Positions 8,525 to 15,675 of a stretch of 23,626 nucleotides of DNA are shown piece by piece. Below the pieces are notes generated by a model, which saw only the letters and a list, made by a program, of their open reading frames with translations, was not told the DNA's origin and did not search any database. The position numbers and the translations under genes are program-made. How positions within the stretch are numbered: position 1 is the stretch's first letter; every line of letters begins with the position of its first letter. Source of the stretch: an uncultured Clostridia bacterium (GTDB lineage Bacteria; Bacillota; Clostridia; Christensenellales; DUVY01); assembly GCA_937895465.1 (NCBI GenBank), contig CALAYY010000143.1, positions 1 to 23,626 of the forward strand, given 5' to 3'.

Positions 8525-9643
8525 TCATAATTTATTTAATATTTTTAATGCATAATTGATGTTTCCGTCATAATCAAACAAAGCCTGATTCGCCCACTCA
8601 TTGCCTTCGCCTTTATGTAATTCCTTTATATATTCCCTTGCGCTTTTACTTGCCCAAGTGCCTGATTTTATCGGTATCCAACAAGGCTCCCAATAATACA
8701 CTCCCAAACACCTGCCGCTGTTTAGATTTTTTACCCTATAAAATAAGTCTTTCAAAAATTTCGCCTGACCTTTTTGGGAAAAAGGATAGGGCTTATTTTT
8801 TAATTCGGTATTTTTGTTAATTATAAGTTTGGTATAATTTTGAGGTTGCAAGCTTTTGTCAAAATCCTTAAGAGTATAAGCATAAGAGGTTTCTGCAATC
8901 AAAACATCTTTATCATATCGCAAGGTTATGTCCTCAAGATTTCTTATCATATCATCCATGCTTCCATGCCAATACAGATAATACGAAACGCCTATAATAT
9001 CAAACTCAACACCTCTACTAATAATGTTATCAAACCATTGTCTGTATAGTGTGTTATCCCCGCTTCTTTCCAGATGTAAGATAATCTTAGCGTCTTTTAA
9101 GACTTCCTTAGCCCCTTGTACTCCTGATTTTAATAATGCGGCGAGATTATCAAAGCCTGTAATGTCCTTATCATTCCAAACCAGCTTGCCGTCATCCCAG
9201 AGCATCCCGCAAGTTATTTCATTGCCGATTTGGATAAACTCCGGCTCGATTTCACAGTCTTTCAAGGTCAATAAAGTGTCTTTTGTGTACTGATAAATCT
9301 TATTTTTGAGCTGTTCAAAATTAAGATTTTGCCAGCTTTTGGGCCTGTATTGCTTAGATGGATCTGTCCAAAAGTCGCTGTAATGAAAATCAAGCAGCAC
9401 GCTCATATCAAGATTTTTGGCTCTTTTACTAAGTCCAATTACTGTGTTGATATCACATGTACCGCCGCCGTAGGCTAAGCCGTTTTCATCATAAGGATCA
9501 ACCCACAAGCGAAGCCTTACCGAGTTTACGCCGCAGCTTTTTAGAATTTCTAAAGCGTCTTTTTTGGTTTTGTTGCAATAAAAACTGCCGCCTTGATCTT
9601 CTACTTCTTTTAATGATGATATATCAACTCCTTTTAAAAACAT
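8525..9643 (-). CDS. GH53 endo-beta-1,4-galactanase without signal peptide (GH53-B)
   Basis: A complete 372-residue GH53 barrel that begins directly with MFLKGVDISSLKEVEDQGGS, the usual start of the catalytic domain. There is no room for a signal peptide, so the enzyme should be cytoplasmic. Family motifs are intact: RLRLWVDP, LLDFHYSDFW, acid/base Glu142 in GNEIT, the likely nucleophile Glu251 in LIAETSYAY, and YYWEPCWIP near the C-terminus. It has no binding module. It is sandwiched between the phosphatase-like gene (2-base gap) and the binding-protein gene (16-base gap). Its likely substrates are imported galacto-oligosaccharides rather than polymer. Non-classical export cannot be ruled out from sequence alone. 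Confidence 0.92.
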   Translation of the reverse strand: MFLKGVDISSLKEVEDQGGSFYCNKTKKDALEILKSCGVNSVRLRLWVDPYDENGLAYGGGTCDINTVIGLSKRAKNLDMSVLLDFHYSDFWTDPSKQYRPKSWQNLNFEQLKNKIYQYTKDTLLTLKDCEIEPEFIQIGNEITCGMLWDDGKLVWNDKDITGFDNLAALLKSGVQGAKEVLKDAKIILHLERSGDNTLYRQWFDNIISRGVEFDIIGVSYYLYWHGSMDDMIRNLEDITLRYDKDVLIAETSYAYTLKDFDKSLQPQNYTKLIINKNTELKNKPYPFSQKGQAKFLKDLFYRVKNLNSGRCLGVYYWEPCWIPIKSGTWASKSAREYIKELHKGEGNEWANQALFDYDGNINYALKILNKL

Positions 9644-9645
9644 TT

Positions 9646-10401
9646 TTAGCCGCCTATTATATTTATTAATTGCTTGTTAATTTCAGAATTTCCCGCAACT
9701 ATATCACTTTTGATATTGTTTAGATCAATCATGTTGCCCATATTGTCTGTGATTTTTCCGCCTGCTTCATGTAAAATAATCATTGCCGCCGCGTAGTCCC
9801 ATATATGAAGTCCATCTTCAAAAAATCCGTCAATTCTGCCGCATGCCGTATAACATATATCAAGCGAAGCTGCTCCCAGTCTTCTTATATCAATGCAAGA
9901 ATCAAAAATCTTTTCAAAGAGCGAAAACCTTTTGTGTGTATTATCTCTTTGATACGGCGAAGTACCTACTGAAATAAGACAATGCTTTAGCTGCTTTTGG
10001 GTATTAACCATAATCCTATTGCCGTTCAAAAATGCTCCCTTGCCATTAACTGCATAAAACAATTCATCTCTATACGGCTCATACACCACACCGCATTCAA
10101 TTTTTTGGTCAACGCAATAGGCAAGGCTCACTCCAAAAAACCCCAATCCGTACTTGAAATTGGTCGTTCCGTCAATAGGATCCAATATAAAGCACTTATT
10201 ATCTAACCCCTGTTTTTGATTTTCTTCTGATACTACCGCAATATCAGGATATTTTTCATTTATCTTGCTTGTTATAAGGTTTTGTACTGCTATATCAGCA
10301 TCGGTAACATAATCTGCATAGCCCTTTTCGCTGATTTCATGCGCTCCTCTTAACAAAATATCCTTGGTACTGACTACAAGTTCTTTCATAAACTCAATCA
10401 A
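9646..10401 (-). CDS. Inositol-monophosphatase-family sugar phosphatase
   Basis: A 251-residue enzyme of the Mg-dependent, lithium-sensitive phosphatase superfamily (SuhB-like). Metal-site motifs are complete: EEN at 59-61, DPIDGTTNF at 74-82, and WDYAAAMIILHEAGG with Asp202. The substrate may be a sugar or inositol phosphate; the family is too broad to choose. Its place inside a galactan operon suggests action on a phosphorylated sugar formed during galactose use, which is inference. The start appears to be TTG (10401), 9 bases after AAAGGA, and it overlaps the end of the zinc-ribbon gene by 8 bases; an in-frame ATG lies four codons later. Confidence 0.85.
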   Translation of the reverse strand: MIEFMKELVVSTKDILLRGAHEISEKGYADYVTDADIAVQNLITSKINEKYPDIAVVSEENQKQGLDNKCFILDPIDGTTNFKYGLGFFGVSLAYCVDQKIECGVVYEPYRDELFYAVNGKGAFLNGNRIMVNTQKQLKHCLISVGTSPYQRDNTHKRFSLFEKIFDSCIDIRRLGAASLDICYTACGRIDGFFEDGLHIWDYAAAMIILHEAGGKITDNMGNMIDLNNIKSDIVAGNSEINKQLINIIGG

Positions 10402-10606
10402 AGCCTGTTATCCTTTCCAGTATTTTTCTGTATCTAAATCTTGCCATTTGGTTTTTTTCTAAAACATCTTTTTCATTACCTGTATAACAACATCTTAGGC
10501 AATAATATTCGTCTTTTTCTTGGTCAAAAAACATATCAATATCCAAATCCCTTATAAAACACGCAGGGCATCTATAATTTAATCTACCTTTTCCAGCCTG
10601 AGCCAT
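10394..10606 (-). CDS. 70-residue zinc-ribbon protein
   Basis: Small protein with two CxxC pairs: CPAC (Cys13, Cys16) and CLRC (Cys36, Cys39), about 20 residues apart. That spacing fits a zinc ribbon. The C-terminal third is basic and probably helical (ARFRYRKILERITGFD). The reading frame is open further upstream, but the ATG at 10606 is the credible start because AAGGAGGAG lies 8 bases before it, inside the coding sequence of the 607-residue protein. It overlaps that gene by 28 bases and the phosphatase gene by 8, so all three are probably co-translated. Function unknown; it could bind nucleic acid or a protein partner. Confidence 0.75.
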   Translation of the reverse strand: MAQAGKGRLNYRCPACFIRDLDIDMFFDQEKDEYYCLRCCYTGNEKDVLEKNQMARFRYRKILERITGFD

Positions 10607-12402
10607 GACACCAGCTCCTCCTTGTCTTTTAGTGTTTTGGTTATGCCTAGAGTAAACATAGGCGAAAACGCATAGCCTTCTTTGATGTATCCATCGGCTT
10701 GTTCTGCTGACACGCTCAAAACCGTATTTATCGGTGGAATGATAGCCTGTGCGCTTGTAAGCTGTTGTATATAAGCTTCTCTGCATTTATAAGCATAATC
10801 TATATTTTGAGTATCTTTTTTTCCGTTTAGAATTAACTTAATCTGTGTCATATCCTCAGGGTACTCGGTAGTTCCATAGCATGCCGTTATGTATTCATTA
10901 ATTTCAATTTGGGCAGGTCTTGACATTTCTAATATTTGCCTTTTAATCTTTATCTGTGAACTGCCTTCTTCAAAGTAATAGGTGGTTTGGATTTTTACAC
11001 TTAAACCGCTAAATACAATCTCCACAGGGTCAAGCGTCAAAATCCTTGTGCTGCCCTGCTCTGAAAATGTTGCTTTCGTTCTGCAAAGGCACAAATCTAT
11101 TTCTTCTCCCTCAAAACTAACCTTACAGCTTTTGATAGTGCCTTCACCTGCATAATGCGTAAAATATCCGGCACGGTACATTGACTGTAGAAGGTAAGGA
11201 TAACTTGCATCATGAACATTAGATGTGCCAATACCTATTTCTCTTTTTATTTTGGCGGCATACGGTCTTAAGTCAATAATCGCCCCGCCCTGATTCATAT
11301 CTATGCAAGTGCGCAAAAACGGGTCGCTGTACCAAAACAACTGCTTGTTTGAGCCGTATAAAATATCTTTCCAAAGTGCACATTCGGGTTGGGTGTATGT
11401 TTTGTTGCTTCTGTAAAAGTCCGCAAACTCTGACATTGTCATATCAATTAGCTTGCCTTCTTTTTTTAGCTTGGCATAGTACGCCATGCCGTCTTCGTAG
11501 CTTTTAACCAACAACTCATAACTTGCTTCCCATCTGCCCTTTTTGTTCATCCAGCCCGGTCCTACAAACATCATATTATAAGCATATCCTCTGTTGTATT
11601 TTTTCAGACTGCGGTATTGGTCTATAAGGTTATAAAGATAAGGATATTGGTCATTGACATATATCATCCCTCTTAACACATTTTGAGGATGTGTTCCAAA
11701 GTTTGAGCCGTTGCCGTCAAAACAAGCCAGCAAATCCCTTGAAAGATGAGGTATTGCAACTATGCCTATATCCTCATCTTTGTCCTTAGCAGGTGCATGG
11801 GTGTTTTGCTTGGACGGAATCCATGGGTTCCAAGGCCCTCCGTCCATAAAGGTGTACCATGAATTATTGCATGTATGGTATGCCTTAGGTCCTTCTTCAA
11901 AGCAAGTCGCAACAGCACATTTTATAGACGGATATTTTGATTTTATGTAGCTTATTAACTCGGCATCCATGTAATATGAGCCGGTTGAATACGGATAAAA
12001 TCCAAAACACTCATAAAACTTAGTAAACACATCGTCAACTATTGCCTTTTTATCCTCATAAGAAAACATCCATATACAAAAATCCTTTGTCTTGTATTTT
12101 TCTCTAAATTCCTTACACGGTAAGCCCAATAATGACAGAGCGATTTCATCGCCGTAAAGCTTATGATGCTCCTTTGCCAATTCGACTGCTTCATCGTTAA
12201 ATAGGCTGGCATAAGTCATTTGTATGGTTGTTTTTATTCCGTTTTTATGTGCGATTTCCTGCTGTAATTTGAAAATATCCAATGACTCTTTTAATAAAGA
12301 CTGCCTTGATATATTTTCGCTTTTGCCGTGCCCTGTAATCTTTTCGGCATATTCGGGCACCATTTCAGGTCTGTGTATAACATTGAGTATAAATGCATCC
12401 AT
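10579..12402 (-). CDS. Unrecognised 607-residue protein, probable carbohydrate-active barrel plus beta-domain
   Basis: I do not recognise a characterised family. There is no signal peptide, so it is likely cytoplasmic. Residues 1 to about 340 look like an alpha/beta barrel: strand-helix alternations, a GFYPYSTGSYYMDAELISYI segment (about 134-153) followed by a CAVATCFEEG strand, which resembles the layout of polysaccharide deacetylase or GH57/GH38-type barrels. The region around 183-195 is rich in Trp, Gly and Pro (WYTFMDGGPWNPWIP), typical of sugar-binding sites. From about 420 onward the sequence is beta-rich, as in accessory sandwich domains of glycosidases. Its position between GH53-C and the zinc-ribbon gene suggests a role in intracellular breakdown of galactan fragments. 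Possible relatives are uncharacterised DUF families of gut bacteria; none can be named with confidence. Confidence 0.6.
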   Translation of the reverse strand: MDAFILNVIHRPEMVPEYAEKITGHGKSENISRQSLLKESLDIFKLQQEIAHKNGIKTTIQMTYASLFNDEAVELAKEHHKLYGDEIALSLLGLPCKEFREKYKTKDFCIWMFSYEDKKAIVDDVFTKFYECFGFYPYSTGSYYMDAELISYIKSKYPSIKCAVATCFEEGPKAYHTCNNSWYTFMDGGPWNPWIPSKQNTHAPAKDKDEDIGIVAIPHLSRDLLACFDGNGSNFGTHPQNVLRGMIYVNDQYPYLYNLIDQYRSLKKYNRGYAYNMMFVGPGWMNKKGRWEASYELLVKSYEDGMAYYAKLKKEGKLIDMTMSEFADFYRSNKTYTQPECALWKDILYGSNKQLFWYSDPFLRTCIDMNQGGAIIDLRPYAAKIKREIGIGTSNVHDASYPYLLQSMYRAGYFTHYAGEGTIKSCKVSFEGEEIDLCLCRTKATFSEQGSTRILTLDPVEIVFSGLSVKIQTTYYFEEGSSQIKIKRQILEMSRPAQIEINEYITACYGTTEYPEDMTQIKLILNGKKDTQNIDYAYKCREAYIQQLTSAQAIIPPINTVLSVSAEQADGYIKEGYAFSPMFTLGITKTLKDKEELVSWLRLEKVD

Positions 12403-12439
12403 TATCCTGCTTTTTCTCCTAAATGTAATCGGCTGGTGA

Positions 12440-14464
12440 TTATGACTTTTTTACTAACGCCCAATCATCCAAATGTCCCCAGATTTCAGCGGGGGCTGAG
12501 GCTGATACTCCAATCTTTATATCAGGCGAAGTAATATTGATATTTTCAATTAATGCTTTTATATAATAGGTGTCTTTTGACCCCCAACCCATAACCTTGT
12601 CTTTTAGGTCATAGGTCAATCTTTGTCCGTTGTTGTATTCGATATAAATATATAGCTCGGTATGTCCTTGCAACGCCATACAATATACGCTTAACTCGTA
12701 TGTGCCGGATTCTAATCCTGTAATATCCTGTTCTACCTTAAAGTTATAACTAGACGAACCGTGATACCAGTTGAGGTCAGTTGCACCTGTTCTTGTGTCT
12801 GTCTTTCTGTCTAGCTTTACTACCTTTTCGCCTTGAGGTGTGAGCGAAACAATATTCCAAGGCGCAATAACTTGGTCTGTCTTACCCTGCTTTTCGTAAC
12901 TCGGATCTTTTACAAAATTGACCATTGCTGTAACTGCCGCACTAACAGTACCGCTTTCCAAAAGCCCTTCAACTATTCCCGTTATGTTGTATACACCTTC
13001 CTGTTCAAAAGTGTTTTTTGACCAGACTACAGGAAATTGCCTAATTGCATCAAGATTGGTCTCAACAGGAACTGTTTGGGGTACTGTTTCATTTTCTGCC
13101 AAATTGATTGTATATTGGGCGGTTTCATTTCTTAATTTTATTGCTGTTTCAATTACAGCTTCTTGCGTGCCTTTTACTTTTTGAAAAACTGACAGTGACG
13201 GCAGCGCTTTCCCAAGATAAGAAAACAATCCTTGATTAGCCCATGTGTTTTTGCCGTTGGTGGTAACAAGTCCGCTTGCTGCATTAGCCCAGCCGACATC
13301 AGGCAAAGGCAGCCATGCAGGCTCCCAATAAAATATTCCCAATCCCCTTTTGTCAGGGACTTTTGCGACAACTTCCATTACATCTCTTATAGCTGTTGCC
13401 TGACCTTGAATGCTGGTCAAATATTTGCCCGCATCTTCTGTGCTTGAGCTGTAAGTATTGGCGGTGTTAGGATTATATTGGTCTGTAAATCCGTAAGCTG
13501 TTTCTGCTACAAAGACATATTTATTATATTTTTTGCTGATTTTATCTAAGTTGTTTTGCAGTGCTTCAAGCGTGCCGTGATAATACGAATAATAAGAAAC
13601 ACCTATTGCATCATATTTTACATTATGTTTTTTCATATAACCAAAAAACACATCAAATTCATCATAATTGCCGCCGTTGGCAAGATGAATAGCTGTATAA
13701 ATATCTGGAAAAACCTGTTTTGAGCCTTCTATACCTGCAGTAATTAATTTTGATAGATACTCAAAATCAGCATCAGGCTCATTCCAATTAATCTTGCCTG
13801 TAGGCCAGAGCATACCGTTGTTTATTTCATTGCCTATCTGAATCATATTGACAGTAACGCCGTTGTTTTTAAACTTGGTCAAAGTCTTTACGGTAAAGCT
13901 TTTGACTTCACCGATTAATTCTTCTTTGGTTTTGGATGCCCATGACTTAGGAAGACTTTGAGTTTCGGGGTCAGCCCAAAAATCACTGTAATGTAGATCA
14001 ACCAAAACATTCATATTGGCGGCTTGGGCACGCTTTGCCATAGCTACTGCTTTGTCTGCGTCCAGATTGCCGCCGCCGTAACCATCTCCAAACTTGTCAT
14101 AAGGGTTATTCCAAATCCTGACCCTAAAAAAGTTGACACCGTTTTCAGACATAATCTGAAAAACATCCTGTTCTTTGCCTTGTTCGTTATAATAGATGCC
14201 GCCTTTACTTTCTACTTCAGCTATCATGGATGCATCAACACCCATAATATAGTCATCTCTCAAGCCGCTGATGGGGTTAACAATTATATCGTCAAATTCT
14301 TCTTCAACCGTTTTTTGCCCTAAGATTTTTTCATAATTGTTATCGCCGTATGAAAATTTTATTTCTCTGAAATATTCTTTGGGATTTTTACAACCCCAAA
14401 ATGTAGCTATCATAGAAAAACATAAAACAAGCACAATAAAAAGCGCCAAAACAGATTTTTTCAT
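12440..14464 (-). CDS. Multi-domain lipoprotein endo-beta-1,4-galactanase, GH53 (GH53-C)
   Basis: A 674-residue surface enzyme. The signal peptide ends at Cys25 in FWGC, a slightly atypical lipobox. The GH53 barrel covers about 72-430, with RVRIWNNP, VDLHYSDFW, acid/base Glu213 in GNEIN, nucleophile Glu321 in FVAETAYGFT and FYWEPAWLP. Residues about 440-518 form a Big_4-type Ig-like domain (VVWSKNTFEQEGVYNITGIV). Residues about 530-674 form a beta-sandwich binding module ending WGHLDDWALVKK, similar in style to galactan-binding modules (CBM61-like) attached to GH53 enzymes. The start is taken as the ATG at 14464 because GGGAGG lies just before it; the in-frame ATG at 14476 overlaps that site and has none of its own. 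It is the first enzyme gene after the regulator. Confidence 0.92.
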   Translation of the reverse strand: MKKSVLALFIVLVLCFSMIATFWGCKNPKEYFREIKFSYGDNNYEKILGQKTVEEEFDDIIVNPISGLRDDYIMGVDASMIAEVESKGGIYYNEQGKEQDVFQIMSENGVNFFRVRIWNNPYDKFGDGYGGGNLDADKAVAMAKRAQAANMNVLVDLHYSDFWADPETQSLPKSWASKTKEELIGEVKSFTVKTLTKFKNNGVTVNMIQIGNEINNGMLWPTGKINWNEPDADFEYLSKLITAGIEGSKQVFPDIYTAIHLANGGNYDEFDVFFGYMKKHNVKYDAIGVSYYSYYHGTLEALQNNLDKISKKYNKYVFVAETAYGFTDQYNPNTANTYSSSTEDAGKYLTSIQGQATAIRDVMEVVAKVPDKRGLGIFYWEPAWLPLPDVGWANAASGLVTTNGKNTWANQGLFSYLGKALPSLSVFQKVKGTQEAVIETAIKLRNETAQYTINLAENETVPQTVPVETNLDAIRQFPVVWSKNTFEQEGVYNITGIVEGLLESGTVSAAVTAMVNFVKDPSYEKQGKTDQVIAPWNIVSLTPQGEKVVKLDRKTDTRTGATDLNWYHGSSSYNFKVEQDITGLESGTYELSVYCMALQGHTELYIYIEYNNGQRLTYDLKDKVMGWGSKDTYYIKALIENINITSPDIKIGVSASAPAEIWGHLDDWALVKKS

Positions 14465-14488
14465 TTTCCCTCCCATAACATATATAAG

Positions 14489-15313
14489 TTATACTATAAT
14501 TTGTTTGCTGATGTTTTTTTGATATTCTGTCGGAGTCATGCTAATATGTTTTTTGAATTCTGTTGCAAAATGCAGCTGGTTTTTGTATCCTACCATGCCC
14601 GCTACAACGCCAATCTTGTATTCACCTGTTCTTAATAATGAGCATGCCTTATCCATACGGTATTTTGTAAGCCAAGATTTAGGCGAATAACCTAACCGTT
14701 CATTAAAAATATTGGCAAGATAATTGCTAGTGATATTAAGTGAATCCGCAATATCCTGAATAGTAATATTGAACTGATAATTATACATAATAAATTCTTT
14801 GGCTTCTTTTATATGCCCTTCTTTTGGAGTCAGCATATAATTGTCTATTGATTTATTCATTGCAATCATTTCTGAAAACAGCTCATACATTAATCCAAGA
14901 CACTTTATATCAAGCTCGCCTTTTAATTGATAATTGTCTGAAATCTCCATAAAAAATTTGAAAAGTTTGTAATCCTTAGTGTCAGAAAAAACAGGTCTTT
15001 CCCTTGAAATATTGCATAACTTCAAAAGCCTGTCGGCATAAAGCCCGTCAAAAGCTATCCAAGTATAAGTCCATGGATCTTCTTTATCAGGATAATACTT
15101 GGGCCTTATTGTCGGCGGAATATAAAAAATCTTTCCTCTTTTGAGTTCATGAACAATGCCGTCAAGCTCAAAAAATCCTTTGCCTGCCAGCACATAATGA
15201 AAAAGATGATAAGGCTTTACAGAAAAACATATATCTTTAGTAGCTATACATTTTTCTCTGCCGCACTCATACAGAGATAAATCAGTGAATTTTGAAATAT
15301 CCAATTGTTCCAT
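14489..15313 (-). CDS. AraC-family transcriptional regulator of the galactan operon
   Basis: A 274-residue regulator with an N-terminal cupin-type sugar-sensing domain (about 25-95, with HYVLAGKGFFELDG and RGKIFYIPP) and a C-terminal pair of helix-turn-helix motifs (about 168-266). The second motif has the family hallmark VAGMVGYKNQLHFATEFKKHISMTPTEY in which the last helix contacts DNA. As first gene of the operon it probably activates its own transcript when galactan products are present; B. subtilis uses a LacI-type GanR for the comparable locus. The ATG at 15313 is chosen over 15328: GAGGTGG precedes it, and the strong promoter would leave only about 7 bases of leader before 15328. Confidence 0.9.
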   Translation of the reverse strand: MEQLDISKFTDLSLYECGREKCIATKDICFSVKPYHLFHYVLAGKGFFELDGIVHELKRGKIFYIPPTIRPKYYPDKEDPWTYTWIAFDGLYADRLLKLCNISRERPVFSDTKDYKLFKFFMEISDNYQLKGELDIKCLGLMYELFSEMIAMNKSIDNYMLTPKEGHIKEAKEFIMYNYQFNITIQDIADSLNITSNYLANIFNERLGYSPKSWLTKYRMDKACSLLRTGEYKIGVVAGMVGYKNQLHFATEFKKHISMTPTEYQKNISKQIIV

Positions 15314-15341
15314 AATCCACCTCACCATCTTTTATACTTTA

Positions 15342-15370
15342 ATTATATTGTTATAAAAATAGAGTGTCAA
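15342..15370 (-). promoter_or_regulatory. Consensus promoter of the galactan operon
   Basis: On the minus strand TTGACA (15365-15370), a 17-base spacer and TATAAT (15342-15347): a full match to the sigma-A consensus at optimal spacing. The predicted transcript start is near 15335, about 22 bases before the regulator's ATG at 15313. Confidence 0.85.
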
Positions 15371-15601
15371 TAGTGACTTGTTCTATAAATCTTAGATTTC
15401 AAAATATTAACTTTAATATTTTTAATAGAGTTTATAGATTTTTAATTATAATCTTAGATTTTTAAATATGAAATTGACTAAAAAAACGCTATTAAACCCA
15501 ATAAATGGTATAATTAAACATATTTATAATTCTTTATCTGTTTTCCTTTAGATTTATTAATATATTTAGAAAGTGAAATAATCAAATATTAAAATTACAA
15601 A
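15371..15601. promoter_or_regulatory. AT-rich upstream control region with two palindromes
   Basis: Non-coding stretch between the galactan promoter and the terminator of the next gene. It holds two copies of AATCTTAGATT, each a 5-bp inverted repeat around one base, at 15388-15398 (within the 13-base AAATCTTAGATTT at 15387-15399) and 15450-15460. They are 62 bases apart, centred near -58 and -120 relative to the predicted start. These may bind a regulator. No open reading frame or RNA gene was seen here. Confidence 0.45.
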
Positions 15602-15637
15602 TACAAAAGACAGCTTTTTTAATAGCTGTCTTTTGTA
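15602..15637 (-). terminator. Intrinsic terminator after the ferritin-like gene
   Basis: Perfect 14-bp inverted repeat (15602-15615 with 15624-15637) with an 8-base loop. On the minus strand the 3' arm is followed by a T-rich run. It lies about 38 bases after the stop codon at 15676 and separates that gene from the galactan operon. Confidence 0.8.
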
Positions 15638-15675
15638 ATACAATGTCTTTTGGAGTGGTTTTTATGAAATGTTTT

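Noticed and set aside
10607..10786. Longer version of the zinc-ribbon protein starting at 10786 (130 residues)
   Set aside because: The extra N-terminal 60 residues overlap the 607-residue gene in another frame, have an Arg/His/Tyr-rich composition typical of a shadow frame, and the start lacks a ribosome binding site, unlike the ATG at 10606.
15314..15328. Upstream ATG (15328) for the AraC-type regulator
   Set aside because: It would leave about 7 bases after the predicted transcript start and overlaps the GAGGTGG ribosome binding site that serves the ATG at 15313.
15474..15525. Plus-strand promoter-like TTGACT and TATAAT in the intergenic region
   Set aside because: The two boxes are 29 bases apart, too far for a functional promoter, and no plus-strand gene follows.
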